From Bacteroidota bacterium (GTDB lineage Bacteria > Bacteroidota > Ignavibacteria > Ignavibacteriales > Melioribacteraceae), in assembly GCA_018829205.1 (NCBI GenBank), contig JAHJUE010000033.1, positions 1 to 53,120 of the forward strand: a stretch of 53,120 bases of DNA, given 5' to 3'. The position numbers and the translations under genes were made by a program. Below are positions 16,480 to 25,230 of the stretch, one piece after another (the stretch's first letter is position 1; every line of letters starts with the position of its first letter). Under the pieces are notes generated by a model, which had not been told where the DNA came from, made no database searches, and saw nothing but the letters and a program-made list of their open reading frames with translations.

Positions 16480-17606
16480 TTGTCTTCAATTCTCACTTCT
16501 TCAAAGTAAGTGTCGGGTTTATCGGGATTGAAGATTTCGTTGGCCCAAAATAGTGTGATCAGATCTGTATCCCCAGTGTTTGTGATATTATGGGTATAGC
16601 CAGGAGGAATATCGATTGGAGTTATTTTATCTCCGGTTACTTCATATTTTATTATAGAATCGCCTTGTATTTGCCGGAAACAGATTTCCGCTTTACCTTT
16701 AATTACAATAAATTTTTCTGTTTTTGTGTGGTGATAGTGATTTCCTCGTGTAATCCCGGGTTTTGTGGTGGAGACAAAAAATTGTCCAAATTTTTGGGAT
16801 TTTATAAGTTCAGTTAGGTCTCCCCTTTCATCCCGGTTGGTCTTTAATTCATAGGAAAAATTGTCTTCATTAAGATAGCTCAAATAAGTCGAATATAACT
16901 TCTTAGTAAACTCATCAGATACATCTGGTAGTAAGAGGTTTTTTCTGCTTTCTTTAAAAGAAGATATTAGCTCAGCTAATTCACCTAACTTGATTTCATA
17001 AAATGGTTGGACATATAATCTCGATTCAGGACTATGCTGTGGTTTATTATTAATAATACGAATAATGTTTTCAGTAATATCATCGATATATATAAGCTTA
17101 AGGTTAGCATCAGGATCATTAATTTTAATTGGAAGTTCTTTTGCGATATTATTACAAAAAGTTGCTACTACGGAATTATAATTTGGTCGACACCATTTAC
17201 CGAAGACATTAGTTAAACTATATATATAAACTTCATTATCTGTCTTTTTCGCAAAATCGATGAGATATTCTTCGGCAAGCAGCTTACTTTTACCATAGGG
17301 GTTATCCAATTCAGCTTGTGTTGAAGAAGCGAAAATTATTGGTTTATTGAGTTGGTTTGATTGCAAAATATTTACAATAGTTTCAGTTAACCCAAAGTTG
17401 ACCTCTTTATATTCAGAAATATTTTCAGGCCGATTACTTCCCGCAAGATGTACTATCCAATCACACTCGATTATCCCCCTATCTAAATCTTTTATATCGT
17501 TGTCTTTATCAAACTCAAGAAGGTCATATCCTTCTTTCTCATTTAAAATTGTAACAAGATTTTTGCCTATAAAACCATTGGATCCGGTGATGAGAATTTT
17601 TTGCAT
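16473..17606 (-). CDS. fnlB: FnlB/CapF-type bifunctional epimerase-reductase
   Basis: A 377-residue fusion of an N-terminal SDR domain (ITGSNGFIGKN at 5-15) and a C-terminal cupin (GITRGNHYHHTKTEKFIVIKG, whose His and Glu side chains should bind the metal), the signature architecture of CapF/FnlB. It performs the C-3 epimerisation and C-4 reduction on the way to UDP-L-FucNAc. The C-terminus after PDTYFEEV carries a short extra tail, RIEDKR, encoded by the inverted repeat at 16463-16486. This looks like a read-in of repeat DNA and should be harmless. It sits 2 bases from fnlA. Confidence 0.9.
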   Translation of the reverse strand: MQKILITGSNGFIGKNLVTILNEKEGYDLLEFDKDNDIKDLDRGIIECDWIVHLAGSNRPENISEYKEVNFGLTETIVNILQSNQLNKPIIFASSTQAELDNPYGKSKLLAEEYLIDFAKKTDNEVYIYSLTNVFGKWCRPNYNSVVATFCNNIAKELPIKINDPDANLKLIYIDDITENIIRIINNKPQHSPESRLYVQPFYEIKLGELAELISSFKESRKNLLLPDVSDEFTKKLYSTYLSYLNEDNFSYELKTNRDERGDLTELIKSQKFGQFFVSTTKPGITRGNHYHHTKTEKFIVIKGKAEICFRQIQGDSIIKYEVTGDKITPIDIPPGYTHNITNTGDTDLITLFWANEIFNPDKPDTYFEEVRIEDKR

Positions 17607-17608
17607 AT

Positions 17609-18631
17609 TTACTTACCTTTCCAATTTATTAATTCTTTTTTTACAAATGGGAGTTCTAAAAGCATTCTCTTTAATTCTGTCTTAGAAAGTCTATAAGTAT
17701 TATGTGAATTATAATGTTTCAGTCCGTTTTCGGGGAGAACACCTTCAGAGAAGTATTTACTGTAATTTAAGTCCCTATCATCGGGGGATACCTTATAGTA
17801 GTCACCTAAATCTTCAGCAACAAGACACTCTTCATCTGTTAAAAGAGATTCGAAGAGCTTTTCACCATGCCTAGTACCTATTGTTTGAATCTCACTTTTA
17901 GAATCGAATATTTCTAGTAATGTTTCGGCAACATCTCTTACTGTAGAAGCGGGAGCTTTTTGGACAAAAAGATCACCACTGGTTCCATGTTCAAAGGCAT
18001 AAAGAACTAATTCAACCGCATTTTCAAGTGACATCATGAACCGGGTCATTTCAGGATTTGTAATCGTTATCGGTTTATTTCCTTTAATTTGTTGTATGAA
18101 AAGTGGTATGACTGATCCGCGCGATGCCAAAACATTGCCGTACCTAGTGCCAATAAAAACAGTTTTATCTGTAAGTCTTGCCTTTGCTACGAAAACTTTT
18201 TCCATTAATGCTTTTGAAATACCCATCGCATTAATAGGATAAACTGCTTTATCGGTGCTGAGGCAGATAACTTTTTTAACGCCCATTTTGATTGCTGCAT
18301 TTAATACATTATCAGTACCAATAACATTTGTTTCGGTAGCTTCCATCGGAAAAAATTCACTAGATGGAACTTGCTTTAATGCAGCGGCATGGAAGACAAA
18401 ATCTACTCCTTCAAGCGCCCTTTCAATGGACTCATATCTACGAACATCACCTAGAAAAAATTTGATACGCGAATCATTATAAAATTTTCGCATATCGTCC
18501 TGTTTTTTTTCATCACGACTGAAGATTCGAATTTCTTTTATTCCGACGTCATCATTTAGGAAACGATTAAGTACTGCATTACCGAATGAGCCGGTGCCTC
18601 CGGTGATTAAGAGTATTTGATTAGAAAACAT
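17609..18631 (-). CDS. fnlA: FnlA/CapE-type UDP-GlcNAc 4,6-dehydratase/5-epimerase
   Basis: 340 residues, soluble. It has the Rossmann motif TGGTGSFGNAV at about 8-18 and an active site with STDKAVYP and MGISK, the M-x-x-x-K form found in CapE/FnlA/PseB. It should start UDP-L-FucNAc synthesis from UDP-GlcNAc by dehydration and C-5 epimerisation. PseB shares these features, but the CapF and CapG partners next to it decide for FnlA. It lies 14 bases from the HisF-like gene upstream, in the same transcript direction. Confidence 0.9.
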   Translation of the reverse strand: MFSNQILLITGGTGSFGNAVLNRFLNDDVGIKEIRIFSRDEKKQDDMRKFYNDSRIKFFLGDVRRYESIERALEGVDFVFHAAALKQVPSSEFFPMEATETNVIGTDNVLNAAIKMGVKKVICLSTDKAVYPINAMGISKALMEKVFVAKARLTDKTVFIGTRYGNVLASRGSVIPLFIQQIKGNKPITITNPEMTRFMMSLENAVELVLYAFEHGTSGDLFVQKAPASTVRDVAETLLEIFDSKSEIQTIGTRHGEKLFESLLTDEECLVAEDLGDYYKVSPDDRDLNYSKYFSEGVLPENGLKHYNSHNTYRLSKTELKRMLLELPFVKKELINWKGK

Positions 18632-18645
18632 TTTTTTCCTTAAAA

Positions 18646-19419
18646 TTAATGAACATTATCTACTAACATTTCTTTTTCACTTTTGGTCGGATAATTGATT
18701 AATACTGCTCTATATTTACCTTTAAAAACAAATAAACTCCCCGCAGCAACACCAATAATCTTGTATTCGTCAATAACCAATTTAATGTCATCAAAACTAC
18801 CCGCTCCACCAAGTACGGTCATAGGCAAATTTGTAGAGTCTCTCATCATTTTTATTAATCCTAAATCGTAACCTTTCATTGCCCCATCATTATCAATTGA
18901 ATTAATTACAATTTCACCAGCACCGTAATCCTCAAAGTCACGGATCAATTCAAACGGAGATTTTGAGTTACTTCTTGTACCGTTATGTGTAAATACTTCA
19001 TACTTATTGCCAAACATTTTCTTTTTGACATCCATTACTACAACAACACTTTGATTACCAACTTCTTCAGCAATTTCAGCTACTATAGAAGGACGTTGAA
19101 TAGCGATTGAACTTATTGCAATTTTTTCAACACCTAGTCCAAAAATTTTCTGAGCTTGGCCAACAGTTTTTATCCCCCCACCATAACATAACGGCATACG
19201 ACATTCAGCTGCTACATTTTCAATCATTTTATAATTTGGTTCATTATTTTGAACTGTTGCATCAATATCAATCAGCATCAACTCATCGGCTTCTTTTTCG
19301 TTGAAAATTTTAACAGCGTTAATGGGATCACCAACATATTTATGATCTTTGAATTTGACTGTTTTTGTCAATCCTTTGTTATGGACGAGGAGACATGGGA
19401 TTATTCGGGGGTGGAGCAT
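18646..19419 (-). CDS. wbuZ: WbuZ-type HisF paralogue (sugar amidation module 1)
   Basis: A (beta/alpha)8 barrel of 257 residues related to the HisF cyclase, but starting IIPCLLVHNKGLTKT where true HisF has a catalytic Asp (IIPCLDV). The second Asp site (VVVMDVKKK) is kept. There is no other histidine gene nearby. In O-antigen loci such HisF/HisH pairs pass ammonia to a WbpG/WbuX-like synthetase that turns an N-acetyl into an acetamidino group. Its partners are at 19993-20607 and 20604-21749. A broken four-helix-bundle gene separates it from its HisH partner. Confidence 0.85.
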   Translation of the reverse strand: MLHPRIIPCLLVHNKGLTKTVKFKDHKYVGDPINAVKIFNEKEADELMLIDIDATVQNNEPNYKMIENVAAECRMPLCYGGGIKTVGQAQKIFGLGVEKIAISSIAIQRPSIVAEIAEEVGNQSVVVVMDVKKKMFGNKYEVFTHNGTRSNSKSPFELIRDFEDYGAGEIVINSIDNDGAMKGYDLGLIKMMRDSTNLPMTVLGGAGSFDDIKLVIDEYKIIGVAAGSLFVFKGKYRAVLINYPTKSEKEMLVDNVH

Positions 19420-19567
19420 TCGTTTTTTAAGTTTATCGATGAATATTGATTATTTCTTTTTGTTTGAGTGATACTAAGACTCGAGAGAAATTACTAAGAT
19501 GAGAGGTTGTGAAGTTTAGCAAATTTCAATTTACTAAACTTATTATCACCTGAACCTCTAAGAAAAA

Positions 19568-19927
19568 CTAGAAACAAAACTTGCTAGAATTCATTTCCAT
19601 AGAATTTAGCATTGCAATTATTTCTTCATATTCTTTGTCTAGTTCATCAAATGTTTTCTGATCTATGTATTTACAAGCTAAGGAAAAGTCGAGCCAACTT
19701 TGAGTTTCTGATGCTTCTTGCTGTACATCGGTCAACTTATTCTTGAATACTAATTCATATTTTCTTTTTCGCAAAGATTCAGAGATATTTGAACAAACTG
19801 ACCTAGATGCTCTTCTTATTTGATCTGTTAGAGAATATTTTTCTTCCTTTGGAAAACTTTTACTAATCTCAAAAATTTTCATTGCAGCAACAAAAGCTTA
19901 TTGATAGACCTTGATGTCGCGAAAGTG
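19568..19927 (-). pseudogene. Four-helix-bundle (23S-IVS type) gene broken by a premature stop
   Basis: The open part (104 residues, ATG at 19880-19882) begins in the middle of the first helix: MKIFEISKSFPKEEKYSLTD, then QIRRASRSVCSNISES as in the family. Reading on upstream in the same frame gives AAVFA (towards the ATG), a TAA at 19898-19900, and beyond it DIKVYQ, the usual N-terminal segment of these proteins. No in-frame ATG follows upstream. So a nonsense change (probably AAA to TAA) and loss of the start have cut off the first helix. A shortened protein might still be made. It lies between the HisH- and HisF-like genes. Confidence 0.7.
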
Positions 19928-19992
19928 ATTTAACTTAATAGACTTACCCATCAACTAAACTTCTTATCTTCATAACTTCTAAATTTCTTCTT

Positions 19993-20607
19993 TTAGAGAA
20001 GTGCAAAGTTCTTTAAAATCTGTACGCCATTATGATGGCTTTTTTCAGGGTGAAATTGTATGCCGTAGATATTATTCTTTTTAAGACCGGAAACAAAATT
20101 TTGACCGTAGTGAGAATTTGCAATTTGAGTGTCCCTACAATCTGTTGAAAAACAGTATGAATGAAGAAAGTAAAATCTTGGTTCTTTTTCCAAGCCGGCA
20201 AAAAGTACTTCTTCTTCTTTAACGTTTACAATATTCCAACCCATGTGAGGTAAATAAGGTTTGTGATTAAGATTATTTATATCAATTTTTTTTACTTTTG
20301 TCTTAAACCAACCCAAACCAGCCAATTTACCTTCTTCACTGGATTCTGCCATTATTTGCATTCCAACACATATACCAATTACGGGAATTTCTTTTTGTAA
20401 AACGAATTCATCTAATTTTTCGCGCATTCCGGAATTCTGCAATAAATTAATAGCGTGATCGAAAGCACCTACACCTGGTAGTATGATTTTTGACACATTA
20501 TCCAGATCGTCTTTTGTCTTTGCAATTTTAACAGTTATGTTAAGGCGTTTATATACATTAACAAATGCTCTAATATTCCCTAATCCATAGTCAATAATTG
20601 TAATCAT
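19993..20607 (-). CDS. wbuY: WbuY-type HisH paralogue, glutamine amidotransferase (module 1)
   Basis: A class I glutamine amidotransferase of 204 residues with the nucleophile Cys in GICVGMQIM, the His-Glu pair in FHPEKSHHNG, and LPGVGAFDHA near residue 43. It would release ammonia from glutamine and channel it through the HisF-like barrel. It starts in a 4-bp ATGA overlap with the amidotransferase gene, indicating coupled translation. Its HisF partner should directly follow; instead there is a 573-bp gap containing a broken four-helix-bundle gene. Confidence 0.88.
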   Translation of the reverse strand: MITIIDYGLGNIRAFVNVYKRLNITVKIAKTKDDLDNVSKIILPGVGAFDHAINLLQNSGMREKLDEFVLQKEIPVIGICVGMQIMAESSEEGKLAGLGWFKTKVKKIDINNLNHKPYLPHMGWNIVNVKEEEVLFAGLEKEPRFYFLHSYCFSTDCRDTQIANSHYGQNFVSGLKKNNIYGIQFHPEKSHHNGVQILKNFALL

Positions 20608-21749
20608 TTTTTTCTTTTGACCACTTTTTCAACACCCATCAGATGTAATATTTTAGCACCAAAATTAAAAACTGTTTTTTGATTTTTGTAATCCCAGTAA
20701 TATTTTTTCGGCATATTAAAATAACCTCGAAGTTCTTCGCTAGTAATACCAAGTTTTGTAGCGATATAGTTGAACTCGTCCTCTATTTTTTCCGGGTCAT
20801 AGGCAGGTTTACTTAACCTCTCAAGTGCTTCTTCGCGCGTCATTTGACCTGTTAAAATTAGGCTAGAGAATTGAACACGGCGGGTATCAAAACCGAACCT
20901 TTCGGGAAGCCAATAACCTTCATAAAATTTTGTAAAACGGGATTCAAAATGCTTTTGTGGATAGGGTTTCCAATTATATTCCTTTTCAAGTAATTTCATT
21001 GCATCAGATTTGATGTAAGGGATATAGTTTAATGGTTTAACAACTTTTACTCCCTTTAGATATCTAAGGTAAATTTTATGTCTAAAAATTGAACTAAAAG
21101 GATAAGTCTCCATTTGGGATGTACCATATCTTTTTCTAATATCGTTAATTTGCCACATGTCAGTGCCATAATACAGCCAATATAGAGGATATTGCACACA
21201 TTCCGTTGAGAAATTTCCCCCATTTAAGATATATTTTATTTTATATTTCTCAGCAAAGTTATATAAAACGGCGATAAAAGCATGGTCTTGCGGAATATCT
21301 AAATGCGGGACACCGGATTTAAAAAACCCCAATTGAAAATCTCTCATTTCTTCCCAATTAATAACTTCTGTATATAAATCCAAACCTAATTTATCGACAA
21401 GATTATTAATATTATTAACTGCTATTTCTGAGTTCCAGCCCCCATCAACATGAAAAACCAATGGGCGCAAACCAAATTCTTTGACCATAATATGAAGCAA
21501 ATAGGAACTATCAATTCCCCCACTTAAGCCAAGAAGGCAATCAAACTCATTTCCTTTACCTTTTTTCGTTATATCGTACACAATACTCTCTAATTCCCTT
21601 TTGCCTTTTTCATCAGTATGCCAATTTGGCTTTACATTTTTTCCAAAATCATGACAGTGATCACAAATTCCTTTCCCATCGAAAATAATGTGATTATCTG
21701 AAGTATCCATTACACAATTTGTGCAAATTTTATAATTCTGTTTATTCAT
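20604..21749 (-). CDS. wbuX: N-acetyl sugar amidotransferase, WbuX/WbpG/PseA family (module 1)
   Basis: 381 residues from the chosen start. Near the N-terminus are two Cys pairs (CTNCVMD and CDHC) likely to bind zinc. The ATP PP-loop SGGIDSSY follows near residue 91, then conserved NGGNFSTECVQYP. It adenylates and amidates an acetamido sugar to an acetamidino sugar using ammonia from the HisH/HisF pair. ATG 21747-21749 is chosen: it follows the GT stop by 10 bases and has CAGGTCGCT upstream, while the longer frame would overlap the GT gene. With fnlABC next door the likely product is L-FucNAm, as in E. coli O145. Confidence 0.88.
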   Translation of the reverse strand: MNKQNYKICTNCVMDTSDNHIIFDGKGICDHCHDFGKNVKPNWHTDEKGKRELESIVYDITKKGKGNEFDCLLGLSGGIDSSYLLHIMVKEFGLRPLVFHVDGGWNSEIAVNNINNLVDKLGLDLYTEVINWEEMRDFQLGFFKSGVPHLDIPQDHAFIAVLYNFAEKYKIKYILNGGNFSTECVQYPLYWLYYGTDMWQINDIRKRYGTSQMETYPFSSIFRHKIYLRYLKGVKVVKPLNYIPYIKSDAMKLLEKEYNWKPYPQKHFESRFTKFYEGYWLPERFGFDTRRVQFSSLILTGQMTREEALERLSKPAYDPEKIEDEFNYIATKLGITSEELRGYFNMPKKYYWDYKNQKTVFNFGAKILHLMGVEKVVKRKK

Positions 21750-21759
21750 AGCGACCTGA

Positions 21760-22905
21760 TTAATTAAATAAATTTTTTGCATTATTTAAGATATCTTTGT
21801 CATTACCAACCCTTATTGCAAAATTTAAAGCTTTTTTTCGCATTTCAATATAGCTAAGTGGTGATAAAGAATATAGATTATTTATTTTATCAATAAATAG
21901 TTCCGGCTTATCTAATGGAACATCCCACCCCACTCCAGCAATTTCAAGATTTCGCCAAGGAGTAGTATCGGCAATCAATACGGGAGTACCAGCAGAAAGA
22001 GATTCTATTATAACATGTCCATAATTCTCACCTTTTGTTGGGAAAAAAAACAAATCATAATTTTTGAACATATTATTAACCTCATTTGGTTTCAACGACC
22101 CCATATATTCAATCGATTTCTCATTAATTGATTTCATTTTTTTTTTACAAATTGACCAATATTTTTCATCCTCGTGATTTGTACCGTAAATATCAAATTT
22201 AATCGGTATAACAACTGCTTTAATAATATCCAAAGCGTAATTAAGATTTTTTTCTCTTGTTATTCTCGAGAAAAAACAAATTCTTAGAGGCATTTCTGAT
22301 GTTCGCGGCTTATTCTGATTAAATGATCCAGGTAATGCCTTTGGACCTAGATTTTCAGAAATTACAATATTCTTTACTCTATTTTTTAGAACTTTTTTGA
22401 TACTTGTTACTTCATGTTTTGATGTAGCTTGAAATTTTAAATTATCATAAAGCCGAATTGTTTTAGAAAAGAATAAGAATAATCTTTTTTTGTTACTTTT
22501 TACTTCTAAGCACCCCGCTTCTAACTCACCACGTGGCGCTAATAGTATTTTCTCGCGTGGGATTACGCTAAACAATGCCCCTAGCAAAGGTTGTATTGCG
22601 AAAGTAAAACTAAAAAAAGAATTTATATAAATAATGTCATAATTATGATTTCTAATTATTTTAAGTAAATTAAAAAAGTTCAATGATTTTGGCGACGCAT
22701 AAAATATCTTAACATCGTCAAATTTCATCCACTTATCATGTGTTACATTGCTATATGAACTTGAATCTCCTAAGTCTCGATCTGATGTGATAATACTAAA
22801 CTCGTATAAACTATTTAGATGGGATATTAGGTTAAAAATAGATTTTGCCGGACCACCACCTTTAAAACCAGGTAAGTAATAATCCAAAAGAATTAATACT
22901 CTCAT
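21760..22905 (-). CDS. Glycosyltransferase family 4 protein
   Basis: A GT-B enzyme of 381 residues with YLPGFKGGGPAKS at the N-terminus, LLAPRGELEAG near residue 120 and the donor-side PTKGENYGHVIIESLSAGTPVLI from about 285. It is a paralogue of the GT4 at 1334-2464, so the two probably use related donors or acceptors. It overlaps the polymerase-like gene by 4 bp (ATGA) and is followed by the amidotransferase gene. Function beyond sugar transfer in repeat-unit assembly cannot be read. Confidence 0.86.
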   Translation of the reverse strand: MRVLILLDYYLPGFKGGGPAKSIFNLISHLNSLYEFSIITSDRDLGDSSSYSNVTHDKWMKFDDVKIFYASPKSLNFFNLLKIIRNHNYDIIYINSFFSFTFAIQPLLGALFSVIPREKILLAPRGELEAGCLEVKSNKKRLFLFFSKTIRLYDNLKFQATSKHEVTSIKKVLKNRVKNIVISENLGPKALPGSFNQNKPRTSEMPLRICFFSRITREKNLNYALDIIKAVVIPIKFDIYGTNHEDEKYWSICKKKMKSINEKSIEYMGSLKPNEVNNMFKNYDLFFFPTKGENYGHVIIESLSAGTPVLIADTTPWRNLEIAGVGWDVPLDKPELFIDKINNLYSLSPLSYIEMRKKALNFAIRVGNDKDILNNAKNLFN

Positions 22906-24092
22906 TTGCTATATTCCTGTTTCAGATATTTAGAATCATTTCCTTCAGATATCAATCCAATGAATAATAAAAATATCAGATCATAAGGAACCATGACTAC
23001 ACCATAACTAAGCATAATGATGAAAAACATTAATATAACAATACTACGTTGGTAATCCTTAATGATAATTGATCTAGAAAAGAGTTTGACAAAGAAAGCA
23101 AAAAATAGAATGGAAATCAGACCTAATCTTGCGAATAAACCCGACAAAAAAGCTTCAGTGCCACTTAAGTTGTAATCATTAATTAATTTATATGTACCAA
23201 CCCCAGTTAACGGGGCAGAGAGGAATAGATCATATTGTTGATTCATTATAAACGATCTTGCTGAGCCGGATAATTCAGTACCGATCATAGTATCACGATA
23301 TAAATAATTATCAATTTGTGAATTTGAAAAACTCACTTTTTCATATATATTAACAATTTCATCAAATAAAAATATTCCACTTACTGATACCAAAACAATT
23401 AATATCGCATAAAATCTATATAAAGTTCTATTTTGAATCTTAAATATTTGCTTTGAAATCACGAATATGATTAATATTAAAAGACATGCAAGAATTGTCC
23501 GACTTCCTCCAAAAAATATTAAATAACCTGCAACTAGTACAAATAATTTATTTGAGATTTTTTGAAAACTAAAATAATTTTTTACCAAAACTATAATAGC
23601 AATCATCGCACTACCAACAACCGATAAAGGGAATAAACTTACTCTTGCCTGGTATATACCTTCACCATGATTGGGTAGATAACCATAGTTATTAAAGCCA
23701 ATATGATAGGCAAGGACCCCGTATAAAATGGTTATAATAAACATTATATTTATTATATTTATCTTGAGATAATACTTTCGTTCAAAAATAATCAAGATAG
23801 TAGTAGATAATAAAATCATGTTGTAAATCGTCGAAAAATCAAACCTGAGTAGTGAAATAAATATTGCAAAAAACATGAAGTAGTAAAGAAATTTAGTGTA
23901 TTGTATATTTTCGTTTTGTTTTAATATATATTTTATATTTATAAAATTAAATAATAATATGGGACCAACAATTAGCCAATATATAAAAGTAGGTAATTTG
24001 GGAAGTCCTACCCACATATGCGAAAACATCATTAATATCCAATAATAAATAACAAGAATATCAAATTGATTAAGTTTTTTATTATCCTTCAT
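22902..24092 (-). CDS. Wzy-like O-antigen/capsule polymerase
   Basis: A polytopic membrane protein of 396 residues with about ten spans. It has GGSRTILACLLILI near the middle and a long external loop (about residues 250-315) that includes GSARSFIMNQQ and PLTGVGTYKL, the Arg- and Gly-containing patterns of Wzy polymerases and O-antigen ligases. It probably joins lipid-linked repeat units on the outer face of the inner membrane. A flippase gene (26504-27787) and transferases flank it. Such proteins diverge fast and the assignment rests on topology, these motifs and context. Confidence 0.75.
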   Translation of the reverse strand: MKDNKKLNQFDILVIYYWILMMFSHMWVGLPKLPTFIYWLIVGPILLFNFINIKYILKQNENIQYTKFLYYFMFFAIFISLLRFDFSTIYNMILLSTTILIIFERKYYLKINIINIMFIITILYGVLAYHIGFNNYGYLPNHGEGIYQARVSLFPLSVVGSAMIAIIVLVKNYFSFQKISNKLFVLVAGYLIFFGGSRTILACLLILIIFVISKQIFKIQNRTLYRFYAILIVLVSVSGIFLFDEIVNIYEKVSFSNSQIDNYLYRDTMIGTELSGSARSFIMNQQYDLFLSAPLTGVGTYKLINDYNLSGTEAFLSGLFARLGLISILFFAFFVKLFSRSIIIKDYQRSIVILMFFIIMLSYGVVMVPYDLIFLLFIGLISEGNDSKYLKQEYSK

Positions 24093-24093
24093 T

Positions 24094-25230
24094 TTAGATT
24101 GATTTTATAATAGTTAATAATTCATTGAATAGTGTTGTGAAATTCCAATTTGGTTTAATCGATTCAATGGTTTGAATAAATTTCGAAAAATTATCTTCTT
24201 CCTGGAATCTAATAATATTTTTCCTTAGCAAATCAATATCAGTATAGTTAGATACTAAACCAATTTTATTTTTTAAAATAATACTCACTGCATCTCCGTT
24301 TGGTAAGGCCCCAAGGATAGGCAAATTAAGATTTATATATTCAAATATTTTCGAAGGTACACAATATTTGTAATACTCTTTAGATAATGAAACAAATCCA
24401 ATATCAATATTTTCAAGCAGAAAACGATGGTAATCACTTTGGTTAAGTGCATCAATAAAAATCACATCCTGATTACTAGTATACTTAAATTTGTAATTTC
24501 TATGATCTCCTATAAAATACAATTGAATATTGGGTAAATTTGACGCTGCTTTTAATAAAATCTCAGGGCCTTGTGTCTTCTGGAAAACTCCCCCGTAGAC
24601 TATTCTTAGTTTCCCGGATTTATTTTTCTTAATTTTTGGAGCAATATTTGTGTAACCAAAATAAATATTTATTAATCTACTTTTTAAAGAAGGATACTTT
24701 CTTACCAATGCATTTCTATATTCTACCGAAGATGTTATAATTAAATCTGCTGAGCTGAGATACTTACTTTCATTCTTTTCTCTAGAAACATGCCAATATT
24801 CCCCAAATTTCAAATTGTCTATTTGACTATAATTCAAAGGATCATGCAAATTAGCAACATATTTACAGCCTGTTTCTTTTTTTAATAAAGTAGCCAATTT
24901 CAACGGACCAAGTTCTCCACTTGCACTAGCAAAAATTATATCACTTGATTTTACGACATTTTTTAAATATTCGAGAGAATCTTTAACCCACTTATCAAGA
25001 TAATCATCTATTATTCCTATACGTTGCTTAATATTTTCAATACGTAAATTAAAGTTTATTGGATATGAAATTAAGTCTGATTCAAGAATTACTTCTTTTG
25101 ATAAGTAATTAGGAGTTACAATTATGACTTGAAATCCAGACTCGCGTAATAATTCTATTTGTTTGCTCCTAATTAAGCCACCACCAAAATTTCTATTAAA
25201 TAAACGAGCTAAAAAATATATTTTTTTCAT
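24094..25230 (-). CDS. Glycosyltransferase family 4 protein
   Basis: A GT-B enzyme of 378 residues. The N-terminal domain begins IYFLARLFNRNFGGGLIRSKQI. The C-terminal donor domain contains RIVYGGVFQKTQGPEILLKA and SKIFEYINLNLPILGALPNGD, typical of family 4, at about residues 205-330. It overlaps the next gene upstream by 4 bp (ATGA). The donor sugar is unknown. With the polymerase and flippase on either side it belongs to the strain-specific core of the locus. Confidence 0.82.
   Translation of the reverse strand: MKKIYFLARLFNRNFGGGLIRSKQIELLRESGFQVIIVTPNYLSKEVILESDLISYPINFNLRIENIKQRIGIIDDYLDKWVKDSLEYLKNVVKSSDIIFASASGELGPLKLATLLKKETGCKYVANLHDPLNYSQIDNLKFGEYWHVSREKNESKYLSSADLIITSSVEYRNALVRKYPSLKSRLINIYFGYTNIAPKIKKNKSGKLRIVYGGVFQKTQGPEILLKAASNLPNIQLYFIGDHRNYKFKYTSNQDVIFIDALNQSDYHRFLLENIDIGFVSLSKEYYKYCVPSKIFEYINLNLPILGALPNGDAVSIILKNKIGLVSNYTDIDLLRKNIIRFQEEDNFSKFIQTIESIKPNWNFTTLFNELLTIIKSI

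Noticed and set aside
18646-20607. HisF and HisH as histidine biosynthesis genes
   Set aside because: No other his genes are present, the HisF first catalytic Asp is replaced, and an amidotransferase of the WbuX type directly follows, so a sugar-amidation role is far more likely. The same holds for 31663-33175.
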